Assembly: GCA_965218045.1 (NCBI GenBank)
Contig: CBDCJX010000011.1
Span: forward strand, 124,001 to 188,000
Length of the DNA: 64,000 nt
Source: CAVRCA01 sp965218045
GTDB lineage: Bacteria; Pseudomonadota; Alphaproteobacteria; Acetobacterales; Acetobacteraceae
Direction: 5' to 3'
Below the pieces are notes generated by a model, which was not told the DNA's origin, did not search any database, and saw only the letters and a list, made by a program, of their open reading frames with translations. This document shows, piece after piece, positions 51,174 to 58,792 of the stretch; the first letter of the stretch is position 1; the number at the start of each line of letters is the position of its first letter. Position numbers and translations under genes: made by a program.

Positions 51174-51842
51174 TCACGGCAGGTTGCGCAGTGCCGCCAG
51201 GGTCTCTTCCGGCTCCGGACGGCGTGTGTAGTCGGGATCGGCTTCCGCCCACTGCACTACGCCCGCCGCATCGAGCAGGAAGCGGCCCGGGATGGGCAAT
51301 CGCCACTCGGTGTCGCCGTTGTACTTCTCCAGGTCGACGCCGATCTTTCGATACACAGCGATGAGATCCTCCGGCAACGGCACCGCGAGGCCGAATGCCT
51401 CGGCAACCGCGTTGCCGGCGTCATGCAGCAAATCGAAATCCAGCTTCCCCGCCGTTTTCAAGTCACGCAGGAAATTGGGCAGTTGAGGGGAAATCACCAC
51501 GATTTCCGCGCCGTTCGCCCGCGCCTCTGGCAATACTGCGTTCAAAGCATACAGCTCTGCTCGGCAGTATGGTCACCACTGGCCACGGAAGAACGAGACG
51601 ATGAGCGGACCGCGCGCCAGCAGATCGGCCGATGTCACCATCGTGCCATCCTGATTGGGCAGGGCGAAGGCCGGTGCGGGCTGACCCACGCCAGGCATCC
51701 GCCCAAGGAAGCCGGAAGCGCGCTGGTCGGCCGTGACCCGGTGCATGATCCGCAAGACATCGGGCGGAATGCGGCCGGGCTTGGTGCCGTCCCCCTCCGC
51801 GCCTCGGCGGATCGTAGCCAGTTCATCTGCGAGCGATGCCAC
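51174..51842 (-). CDS. Peroxiredoxin-like (AhpC/TSA) protein, candidate selenoprotein with in-frame TGA
   Basis: 222 residues if the TGA at 51575-51573 is read through; it is codon 90. GTG 51842 follows AGAGGAGG, a near-perfect ribosome-binding site. Before the TGA: MPGVGQPAPAFALPNQDG and LIVSFFRGQW. After it: PYCRAELYALNAVLPEAR, then EIVVISPQLPNFL, IAVYRKIGVDLEKYN and RLPIPGRFLLDAAGVVQWAE. Family members read RGxWCPYC here, so TGA replaces the first catalytic cysteine, giving UPYC. A SECIS-like hairpin follows. Selenocysteine is favoured over a pseudogene because of the exact position, the intact downstream frame and the local codon shift. It lies 75 bp downstream of the DehI-like gene on the same strand. 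Confidence 0.75.
51533..51575 (-). promoter_or_regulatory. Candidate bacterial SECIS element with its UGA
   Basis: Minus-strand RNA just after UGA (51575-51573). Lower stem AUACUGC (51570-51564) pairs with GCAGUAU (51539-51533), 7 bp. After a 4/3 internal loop, upper stem CAGAGC (51559-51554) pairs with GCUUUG (51548-51543), 6 bp including one G-U. The apical loop is UGUAU (51553-51549), with G as its second base and GU 21-22 nt after the UGA. These values fit the general bacterial SECIS pattern as known; not tested by folding software. Confidence 0.65.
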
Positions 51843-51917
51843 TGGACCTCCTCTCTGACTGATCGGTCGCCTCACCTTAAGCGGGAGAGCGGGTAGCCGC
51901 AAATTTGCAACCGGGAT

Positions 51918-52769
51918 TCACCCTTCATACCGGCCGGTGGCGGCGCGCAGCAGGGCGCATATCACCACCATCTTCACGATGACATCGCCGGCGAACGGTT
52001 CGATCGCCGCCCGGATCGCGGCACCGACATCGGGCTCCGGCCCGGCCACGGACCGATCACCGAGACGCAGCGCGACGTGCGCCGCCCGCGCTCGCGCCTT
52101 CGCGGCAGTGTCGTCGATCAAGCGACCGAGGCGCCCATCGGCCTCCAGGGGCGCGATGAGAGTCCAGGCCAGCGCGAGATAAATCGGCCAGTGCGCCAGG
52201 TGGCGGTACATGCTGGCCAGAATCGGACTGGCTCGTCGTGTCCCGAGACGGTTCAACGTCGCCACCAGTTCAGCGGTCGCGGGCGACAGATCCGCCACGT
52301 TCAGCAGTCGAGGCAGAGGAATCGCGGGCTGCGGTTCGCGCGATCCGGCGCCGACCCGCGACCCCGCCGCGTCGGGCGCCAGGGGCTCGCCGTCGAGCCG
52401 CGCAAGCAACGCGGACACGGCGATGCTTGCCATCCCGTTCGTGCGGTCGTAGGCGGCGAGAATGTTGCGGATGGTCCTCAGGTCGTCGCCGAGAAGACCC
52501 GCCGCCGGCAGGGTTTCGGGAGGAAATGGCGGCAGCGGCGGCAGATCGAGATCGTTGTGCAGCGCCGCCGCCTCGGCCGCGATCGTGCCGTCGACATAGA
52601 GCGGTCGCAACGTTCCCCAGGCCCAGGGCAGCGCACCCGGGATCGTAGCCAGATGGCGCCAGATCAGGTTGACCACGTCGACCCCCAGCACCTGGCGGAT
52701 ATCGGCGTAGATCGTGGCGGTCTCGCCGGTGGCAGCGGCTTCGGTGATAGCCGGGACAGGATCGCTCAT
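51918..52769 (-). CDS. DehI-family protein (2-haloacid dehalogenase homologue), catalytic Asp apparently lost
   Basis: 283 residues from ATG 52769 (GAGGG upstream; ATG 52802 alternative). It resembles D,L-2-haloacid dehalogenase DehI in its two tandem repeats: ATIYADIRQVLGVDVVNLIW-RHLATIPGALPWAW in repeat one, and RASPILASMYRHLAHWPIYL in repeat two. The repeat-two match to DehI runs through the HWP turn. By recall of DehI, its catalytic Asp189 aligns with Met187 here, while Asn111 keeps the second active-site position. A dehalogenase role is therefore doubtful. Upstream lies a repeat-bearing promoter region shared with the DUF4239 gene; downstream is the candidate selenoprotein. Confidence 0.8.
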   Translation of the reverse strand: MSDPVPAITEAAATGETATIYADIRQVLGVDVVNLIWRHLATIPGALPWAWGTLRPLYVDGTIAAEAAALHNDLDLPPLPPFPPETLPAAGLLGDDLRTIRNILAAYDRTNGMASIAVSALLARLDGEPLAPDAAGSRVGAGSREPQPAIPLPRLLNVADLSPATAELVATLNRLGTRRASPILASMYRHLAHWPIYLALAWTLIAPLEADGRLGRLIDDTAAKARARAAHVALRLGDRSVAGPEPDVGAAIRAAIEPFAGDVIVKMVVICALLRAATGRYEG

Positions 52770-52793
52770 CGCACCCTCACGCCAAGTGGTCGC

Positions 52794-52860
52794 GTGCTCC
52801 ATATAATGCGCTCCGTATATAGTGCGCTCCGGGAGATCCGCTGAGTCTGCAACGGAGCGC
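52794..52860. promoter_or_regulatory. Divergent control region with tandem repeats
   Basis: ATATAATGCGCTCCG (52801-52815) and ATATAGTGCGCTCCG (52817-52831) form a tandem pair differing at one base. A partial third unit, GTGCTCC, lies at 52794-52800. GCGCTCCG (52824-52831) is also complemented by CGGAGCGC (52853-52860), making an 8-bp inverted repeat ahead of the DUF4239 start. TATAAT at 52802-52807 is a perfect -10 hexamer on the plus strand, without a recognisable -35. Repressor or activator binding to the repeats is likely (inference). Confidence 0.5.
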
Positions 52861-52870
52861 GGGAGAAGGC

Positions 52871-53626
52871 ATGAGCGCGGTTTCTCTGAGCCTGATCGTT
52901 GCCGCCGCGATCTTTGCCGGGGGGCTGGCGGGGCTCGGCCTGCAACGCGTGCTGCCGGCGCGGCATCTGAGCAAGGAGACGCTGGACGTGATCCGGCTTG
53001 GCACCGGCATGCTGTCGGTGCTGGCATCGCTGGTGCTCGGGCTGCTGATCGCGACGGCGAAAAGCACCTATGACGCGACCGAGCACGCCATCCAGACCTA
53101 CGCGGCCGACCTGATCCTGCTCGACGAGACGTTGCGCGATTACGGCCCCGGTGCCGCCACGATCCGCGACCGGCTGCGCAGCTACACCGCGCGGGTCCTC
53201 GACGATGTCTGGTCTTCCCGCCGGGACCACACCTCACTCGAGAACCGCGACGCCGGGCTACTGCTGGAACACGCGCGGGACGATATACGCGCGCTCGCGC
53301 CGGTCGATGCCGGCCAGCGATGGTTGCAGGGCGAGGCGCTGCGCCTCGGCACATCGCTGCTTTCGCAACGCTGGCTGCTGATCGAACAATCCGGGCCGGG
53401 GGTACGCGGGACGGTCGTCGCCATCCTGGTCGGCTGGATCGTGCTGATCTTCGTCAGCTTCGGCCTGAACGCCCCGCGCAATGCCACCGTTGTCGGCGCG
53501 CTGCTGGTCTGCGCGCTGGCGATCGGCACCGCGAACTTTCTGGTGCACGAGATGGACACGCCGTTCGAGGGCCTGCTGAAGATATCCAGCCGGCCGATGC
53601 GAAGCGCGCTCCAGCACATGCAGTAG
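52871..53626 (+). CDS. DUF4239-type membrane protein
   Basis: 251 residues from ATG 52871, with GGAGAAGG upstream. An N-terminal helix (LIVAAAIFAGGLAGLGLQRVL) and TGMLSVLASLVLGLLIATAKSTYD, the family hallmark, are followed by a cytoplasmic or periplasmic helical domain. Two more membrane helices come late: GTVVAILVGWIVLIFVSFGL and VVGALLVCALAIGTANFLV, ending HEMDTPFEGLLKIS, typical of this bestrophin-like family. Function unknown. It is divergent from the DehI-like gene across the repeat region. Confidence 0.85.
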   Translation: MSAVSLSLIVAAAIFAGGLAGLGLQRVLPARHLSKETLDVIRLGTGMLSVLASLVLGLLIATAKSTYDATEHAIQTYAADLILLDETLRDYGPGAATIRDRLRSYTARVLDDVWSSRRDHTSLENRDAGLLLEHARDDIRALAPVDAGQRWLQGEALRLGTSLLSQRWLLIEQSGPGVRGTVVAILVGWIVLIFVSFGLNAPRNATVVGALLVCALAIGTANFLVHEMDTPFEGLLKISSRPMRSALQHMQ

Positions 53627-53682
53627 CCGCGCTCGCCGGGCTGGCCTAGCATCGATCCTACAAACAACCAGGGGAAACACCG

Positions 53683-54573
53683 ATGGCCGATCCGGAAATG
53701 GTCAAGCTGCGCGAGCTGATCGCGTCCCGCCCGCGCCAGACCGAGACCGACGCGCGGCGCAAGGCGATGGACGAGAACGCGCGCGTCTTTCCGCTCGACC
53801 CGTCCATCGAGACCGAACAGGTCTCCGCCGGCGGCGTGCCCGCCGAGTGGACCACCACGCCCGGCGCCGACCCGAAGCGGGTCGTGCTCTACGTGCATGG
53901 CGGCGGCTACGTGTTCGGCTCGATCCTCAGTCACCGCCACCTGGTGGCCGAGATCGGCCGGGTCGCCGGTTGCCGCACCCTCGCGCTGGACTACCGGCTT
54001 GCGCCCGAGCATCCATTTCCGGCGCCGGTCGAGGACACCGTGGCGGCCTACCGCTACCTGCTGTCGAACGGGATCGAGCCGCGCCACATCACCATCGCCG
54101 GCGACAGCGCGGGCGGCGGGCTGGTGGTCGCCGCGATGGTCGCGATCAAGCAAGCCGGGCTGAACCAGCCGGCCTGCGGCTGGGCGATCTCGCCCTGGGT
54201 CGACATGGAAGCGCTGGGCGAGACGTTCGCCACCCGCGCCCAGGCCGACCCGACGGTGAGCAAGGAGACCATCCTGGAGATCGCGCAGTCGTATCTCGGC
54301 GGTGCCGACCCGCGCTCACCGCTGGCCGCGCCGATCTACGCCGATCTCTCAGGCATCGCCCCGCTGCTGATCCAGGTGGGCGCTGCCGAGGTGCTGCTCG
54401 ATGACGCGCTTGCGCTGGCCGGCAAGGCCGGGGCGGCCGACGTGCCCGTTCGGCTCGAAGTCTGGCCGGAGATGATTCACGTCTGGCACATGTTCCACCG
54501 CATGCTCGGCGCGGGGCGGCGCGCGGTCACCGAGGGTGGCGCCTACATCAAGGCGGCAATGAACGGCGCCTGA
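53683..54573 (+). CDS. Alpha/beta hydrolase, hormone-sensitive-lipase (HSL) family esterase
   Basis: 296 residues; GGGGAAA precedes ATG 53683. The oxyanion loop is His72-Gly-Gly-Gly75 in YVHGGGYVFGS. The nucleophile is Ser142 in ITIAGDSAGGGLVVA. The acid is in VGAAEVLLDDAL (about Asp240-241) and the base is His266 in EMIHVWHMF. Such enzymes cleave short- to medium-chain esters. It has no signal peptide and so should be cytoplasmic. It follows DUF4239 by about 55 bp on the same strand. Substrate unknown. Confidence 0.93.
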   Translation: MADPEMVKLRELIASRPRQTETDARRKAMDENARVFPLDPSIETEQVSAGGVPAEWTTTPGADPKRVVLYVHGGGYVFGSILSHRHLVAEIGRVAGCRTLALDYRLAPEHPFPAPVEDTVAAYRYLLSNGIEPRHITIAGDSAGGGLVVAAMVAIKQAGLNQPACGWAISPWVDMEALGETFATRAQADPTVSKETILEIAQSYLGGADPRSPLAAPIYADLSGIAPLLIQVGAAEVLLDDALALAGKAGAADVPVRLEVWPEMIHVWHMFHRMLGAGRRAVTEGGAYIKAAMNGA

Positions 54574-54616
54574 CGCTCCCGCGCATGGCGGCCGGATGGA
54601 TCAGGCGGGGAGACGT

Positions 54617-54979
54617 CTATCCATCACGGCCGCCGTTCGCGTTCTTGCGTCCGTTGCTTGCCTTGTCGGCAGCTGCGCGGGGCTTGCGGCGCACCGGTCC
54701 GGAGCTCTTCTCGCCTTGATCAGCGAAGCGGTCGGGAAACTCACCCTGATTCTCGATCGCCTCGATAGGCTCGGCCGGCACTGGAGGCGGCGGAGTGGTC
54801 CACCCGTGCTCGCGATCCTCGACCTCGGGGTTAGGCAATTGCCCGGCTTCGGGATTGTCCTCGATCCCGACCAGGAACCGCGCTCGCTCCCAGTGTTCCG
54901 CTTCGCGCCCTTGCGGACGACCATCCTCGTCCCAGAGCTGGTAGGCCCGCTCGCGGATGCGCCGCTCGGTATCGTCCAT
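54617..54979 (-). CDS. DUF2934-domain protein
   Basis: 120 residues. The N-terminal 40 residues match the DUF2934 signature: RIRERAYQLWDEDGRPQGRE followed by HWERARFLVG. The remainder is polar, proline- and charge-rich, probably disordered (TTPPPPVPAEPIEAIENQGE and a basic tail). Function of the domain is unknown. It converges on the esterase gene and lies about 140 bp from the next minus-strand gene. Confidence 0.8.
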   Translation of the reverse strand: MDDTERRIRERAYQLWDEDGRPQGREAEHWERARFLVGIEDNPEAGQLPNPEVEDREHGWTTPPPPVPAEPIEAIENQGEFPDRFADQGEKSSGPVRRKPRAAADKASNGRKNANGGRDG

Positions 54980-55118
54980 CGGGTAACCTCATCCTTCCGC
55001 GCAGCCGTCCTGGCCGCGTTTGCTCCTCCGCTGGGCGCAATGTGCACGCAACCAGCGATTCGCGTCAGCCCACGACGCCTTTGGCAATGAGCAAAACCCC
55101 GTAACCCCTTGCTGGGTT

Positions 55119-55931
55119 TCAGGCGCTGGCCAACGGAAACGGCCCAGGCGAGGGGCCGACATAGGCGATATGGGAGGCGATGCCCTCCGCCTCGGTCCAG
55201 CGGTGCAAGGTGAAGGCCGGCGGCTCCAACACGAACGCTCCCGACGCGTCAGCACGCAGCGACAAGGCGAGCTGATGACCGACCGAGGGTCCGATCCAAG
55301 CCGGGGCATGCGCAACCTGACCCAACACCGCCCGATGCACGTGGCCGCACAAGACACGTCGGACCTGGCGGTGGCGGGCGATGACGGCGGCGAACTCGTC
55401 GGGACGGCGCAGCCCGATGCGATCCATGAAGCCGATGCCGCAGGCGAAGGGCGGGTGATGCATGGCGACCAGCGTCGGCCGCTGCGGAGCGGCGGCGAGG
55501 CTGCGCTCGAGGAAGTCGAGCCTTGCGGCGCAGAGTTCACCGTGAGCCTCACCCGGCACCAAGGTGTCCAGCATCACCAAGCGCAGCGGCAGGTCGTCGA
55601 CCACGTATTGCACGAACTCCCCGGCATCAGGACCGCCCAGACCGGGCAGCCCGCCGAGCACCTGGCGCATCGTGTCGCGCCGGTCGTGGTTGCCGGGGAT
55701 GACATAGATCGGCGCCTGAACGTGGCGCCGCATTGAGGCGAGGAACAGCGTGTATTCGGCCGCCGAGCCGCGATCCGCGAGGTCCCCCGTGACCAGGATG
55801 GCGTCGGGCGGTGGGTCGAGCCCGGCCACGGCGGCGAAGGCCCGATCCGCCATCGCATTGGTGTCGAGTCCACCGGCCGCGAGGCTTCCGGGTGGGCACA
55901 TGTGCAGATCCGTGAGCTGGCAGATCAACAT
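55119..55931 (-). CDS. Calcineurin-like metallophosphoesterase (CpdA-like)
   Basis: 270 residues from ATG 55931. Di-metal motifs in order: ICQLTDLHMCPPGSL (D-x-H), ILVTGDLADRGSAAEY (GDL-x-D), VIPGNHDRRDTM (GNHD), ALVAMHHPPFACG-type (histidine) and VLCGHVHRAVLG (GH-x-H). This is the class III cyclic-AMP phosphodiesterase pattern, but substrate specificity cannot be assigned. The ribosome-binding site is weak. An upstream in-frame extension (to 56003) lacks family features. Confidence 0.88.
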   Translation of the reverse strand: MLICQLTDLHMCPPGSLAAGGLDTNAMADRAFAAVAGLDPPPDAILVTGDLADRGSAAEYTLFLASMRRHVQAPIYVIPGNHDRRDTMRQVLGGLPGLGGPDAGEFVQYVVDDLPLRLVMLDTLVPGEAHGELCAARLDFLERSLAAAPQRPTLVAMHHPPFACGIGFMDRIGLRRPDEFAAVIARHRQVRRVLCGHVHRAVLGQVAHAPAWIGPSVGHQLALSLRADASGAFVLEPPAFTLHRWTEAEGIASHIAYVGPSPGPFPLASA

Positions 55932-56087
55932 GGAAGTCGTCGTCGCAATCGATCCTCCGCCCGCCGCGTATCCGCGCATTACCCGCCGCGAGGGATAGGG
56001 CATAGCGCCGCACTTTACTCAATCTATCATGTCCGTTATGCCTCCGCATCATTGCCGTTTCGTATTGCGCGGTCGATGCGGGCGCCG

Positions 56088-57446
56088 CTATGGTGCGCGG
56101 TAGGTCACGCGCCAGACGGTGCCGTTGCCGTCCTCGCTCACCAGCAGCGCGCCGTCCGCGTCGACCGCGACGCCCACCGGCCGCCCCCAGACGGCCGCGT
56201 CGGAGATCACGAAGCCGGTCAGGAAATCCTCGTATTCGCCGGTCGGCTTGCCGTCGCGGAAGCGGAGGCGGACCACCTTGTATCCGGTCGGTCGGGACCG
56301 GTTCCACGAGCCGTGCAGTGCCACGAAGGCGTCACCGCGATAGTCCGACGGGAACTGCGCCGCTTCGTAGAAGGCGATGCCGAGCGGTGCCGAGTGCGGC
56401 TGGATCAGCACGCTTGGCACGCGCACCTGTTCGGCGAGGTCGGGCCTGCGACCACGTGGCCGCGTATCCGGGTGATCGCCGATGTAGAACCAGGGCCAGC
56501 CGTAGAACGCCGCTTCCCGCACCTCGGTCGCATAATCCGGCACCAGGTTGTCACCCAAGCCGTCGCGTTCGTTGACCACGCACCACAACCCGCCGGTTCG
56601 TGGCGCGATCGCCTCACCCACGCAGTTGCGCAAGCCGGTCGCGAACACCCTGATGTCGCTGCCGTCCGGGTTGCCGACCAGCACATCGGCACGCAACGCC
56701 TCGTCGCCCCAGGTCGCTCCGGCCGGATGCGCCGCGACGAACCCGTCGGGCGGACGCGCCGCCATGCCGACGGCGACGTTGCTGGCCGAGCCGACGGAGA
56801 CGAACATCCGCGCCCCGTCCGGCGAGAAGGCGATGTCGCGCGTCCAATGCCCGCCGGTCGGCAGATGCGGCACAATCGCCTCGGCGCGACCACGCGCGCG
56901 TTGGTCGCCGAGGCGATAGGGAAAGCGTACGACGCGCCCGCTCTCCGCCACGTAGACGAATTGCGGCGCCGGCCCGGGCGGCCAGAAGCCGATGCCGAAC
57001 GGCAAGTTCAGACCCTCGGCGAAGACCGCCGGCTCCGCCCCGGCGCGCAGGATGCGGATGCGTCCGGCACCGCTCTCGGCCAGGAACACGTCGCCGTTCG
57101 GCGCCGTGCGTAGCACCCGTGGCATGTCGAGGCCGGACGCGATCAGCTCGACATGAAAGCCCGGCGGCACAAGCGGCAAGGTGTGGTCTGGCCGCCGACG
57201 CACCGAAGGTGAGCGGGAGGCGGATTCTCCCGGGCGGGGCGGTGGCAGGTCGGCCGGGGTGATGTGACGAACCACACCGGGCGCGTCCGTCCTCCAATCG
57301 CCAAGCGCCGCCGGTCCGGAACGCACGTCCTGGGTCGCCGCCGCGACCCGTGGCTGGGCGAGCAAGAAAGTCGCCAGCAGGGCCGCCGCGAGCGGTCTGA
57401 TCGCCCTACCCGCTTGACGCATGGGCAGCGACGCGGCTCGGAGCAT
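56088..57446 (-). CDS. Secreted beta-propeller sorbosone/PQQ-type sugar dehydrogenase-like protein
   Basis: 452 residues from ATG 57446 (GAGG 6 nt upstream; ATG 57422 is an alternative). A signal peptide ends near ATFLLAQPRVAAA. The propeller shows GLDMPRVLRTAPNGDVFLAE, LNLPFGIGFWPPGP, GGHWTRDIAFSPDGARMFV and SAPLGIAFYEAAQFPSDYRG. ALHGSWNRSRPTGYKVVRL and VGVAVDADGALLVSEDGNG are signatures of L-sorbosone dehydrogenases. PQQ use is inferred. The start overlaps the cfa stop by 41 bp, so the genes form one operon. Confidence 0.88.
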   Translation of the reverse strand: MLRAASLPMRQAGRAIRPLAAALLATFLLAQPRVAAATQDVRSGPAALGDWRTDAPGVVRHITPADLPPPRPGESASRSPSVRRRPDHTLPLVPPGFHVELIASGLDMPRVLRTAPNGDVFLAESGAGRIRILRAGAEPAVFAEGLNLPFGIGFWPPGPAPQFVYVAESGRVVRFPYRLGDQRARGRAEAIVPHLPTGGHWTRDIAFSPDGARMFVSVGSASNVAVGMAARPPDGFVAAHPAGATWGDEALRADVLVGNPDGSDIRVFATGLRNCVGEAIAPRTGGLWCVVNERDGLGDNLVPDYATEVREAAFYGWPWFYIGDHPDTRPRGRRPDLAEQVRVPSVLIQPHSAPLGIAFYEAAQFPSDYRGDAFVALHGSWNRSRPTGYKVVRLRFRDGKPTGEYEDFLTGFVISDAAVWGRPVGVAVDADGALLVSEDGNGTVWRVTYRAP

Positions 57447-58656
57447 GCTCGGCCTCGGCGATATAGTCCCTGGTCAGCGGCGCACCGCTTAGCGTGCGGG
57501 CAAGCTGGATCTGGTGGACGACCTGCCCGCCGCAGCGGAACATGATCTCCGACGCGGCGAGATAGAACTCGAACATGCGGCAAAATCGCTCATCGTACAG
57601 CGAGGCGATGGTGTCGCGGTTGGCGGCGAACCGGCGCCGCCAGTGACGCAAGGTTTCGGCGTAGTGCAGCCGCAGCACCTCGATATCGGTAGCAATCAGT
57701 CGCGACTTCTCGATCCGGGCGGTCACCTCGCTAAGCGCCGGGCAGTAGCCGCCCGGAAATATGTACTTGGTGATCCACGCATTGGTGCCGCCCGGCGGGT
57801 CGGTTCGCCCGATGTAGTGCAGCAAAGCGACGCCATCCGGCGTGAGGCAGCGGCGCATGGTCTGGAAAAATTCGCGGAAGTGAACGACGCCGACATGCTC
57901 GAACATGCCGACCGAGACGATGCGATCGAACGTGCCCTGCACCGCGCGATAGTCGAGCAGCTCGAATGTCACCCGCTCGTCAAGCCCCTCCGCCGCGGCG
58001 CGGGCCCGCGCCTCGGCGAGCTGCTCGGTCGACAGCGTGATCCCGGTCACCCGGGCACCGTAGTCGCGTGCCAGGGTGAGCGCCAGGCCGCCCCAGCCGC
58101 AGCCGATATCGAGCACGGTCAGGTCAGGGCGGTCGAGGCACAGCTTGGCCGCGATGTGTCGCTTCTTCGCCGCCTGCGCTTCCTCCAGCGACTCGTCGCC
58201 GCGCGGGAAATAGGCGCAGGAATACTGCCGGTCGCGATCGAGAAACAGGCTGTAGAGCCGGCCGCTGAGATCGTAGTGGTGTGCCACGTTGCGCCGCGCC
58301 CGCGTGGCGGGGTTGAACTGGTCGAGGCGGCGCCGAACGCGGCCGAGACGTTCGCCTAGATGCGCGAACGGGTGCCCTTTGGCGTTCTGGTCCAGGTTGA
58401 GCAGCAGCACGTAGAGCAGGTCATACAAGCTGCACTCGAACGGCCCCAGCCTGCCATCCATGTAGCCCTCGCCCAGGCCCATGCCCGGGTTGAGCACAAG
58501 CTGGCGGACTGCGCGTGGCTCACGCAGCGCGATGCCCGCTCCGGGTCCGGAGCCGGGCGGTCCGGCATACACGGTGTTCGAACCATCGGGCCAGCTCACG
58601 GTCAGGCGACCGCATCGAATGAATTGCCTCAAGATCGCGTCAAGCGCAGCCCGCAT
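57406..58656 (-). CDS. Cyclopropane-fatty-acyl-phospholipid synthase family protein
   Basis: 416 residues. SAM-dependent methylene transfer to unsaturated acyl chains of membrane phospholipids. An N-terminal lipid-binding segment (NPGMGLGEGYMDGRLGPF) precedes NVAHHYDLSGRLYSLFLDR and QYSCAYFPRGDESLEEAQ. VLDIGCGWGGLALTLAR is SAM motif I, and SVGMFEHVGVVHFREFF with TKYIFPGGYCPALSEV are further Cfa signatures. A sigma70-type promoter lies about 50-80 bp upstream. It is the first gene of a two-gene unit with the sorbosone-dehydrogenase-like gene. Confidence 0.93.
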   Translation of the reverse strand: MRAALDAILRQFIRCGRLTVSWPDGSNTVYAGPPGSGPGAGIALREPRAVRQLVLNPGMGLGEGYMDGRLGPFECSLYDLLYVLLLNLDQNAKGHPFAHLGERLGRVRRRLDQFNPATRARRNVAHHYDLSGRLYSLFLDRDRQYSCAYFPRGDESLEEAQAAKKRHIAAKLCLDRPDLTVLDIGCGWGGLALTLARDYGARVTGITLSTEQLAEARARAAAEGLDERVTFELLDYRAVQGTFDRIVSVGMFEHVGVVHFREFFQTMRRCLTPDGVALLHYIGRTDPPGGTNAWITKYIFPGGYCPALSEVTARIEKSRLIATDIEVLRLHYAETLRHWRRRFAANRDTIASLYDERFCRMFEFYLAASEIMFRCGGQVVHQIQLARTLSGAPLTRDYIAEAEHAPSRVAAHASSG

Positions 58657-58707
58657 CTACCGTCCTCATTGCCGCAACGAATACGCAACGATTAACCAAA
58701 CGGTAAC

Positions 58708-58735
58708 AGTCTAGGTCGCGTGACAGTTTCGTCAA
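58708..58735 (-). promoter_or_regulatory. Sigma70-type promoter for the cfa-like gene
   Basis: On the minus strand, TTGACG (58735-58730), 16 nt, TAGACT (58713-58708). The predicted start is near 58701, leaving a 45-nt leader before ATG 58656. The surrounding spacer is relatively AT-rich. Confidence 0.5.
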
Positions 58736-58792
58736 AACACAGTGCGCTGACTGCGGTCGGCTGGCGGTGAATTGATTGGCGGCGGCCCGGCT

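Noticed and set aside
51174..51902. Two independent genes or a plain pseudogene at the peroxiredoxin-like locus
   Set aside because: Both pieces are in the same frame and together make one complete domain interrupted exactly at the catalytic cysteine, with a SECIS-like hairpin. A pseudogene stays as an alternative, not the main call.
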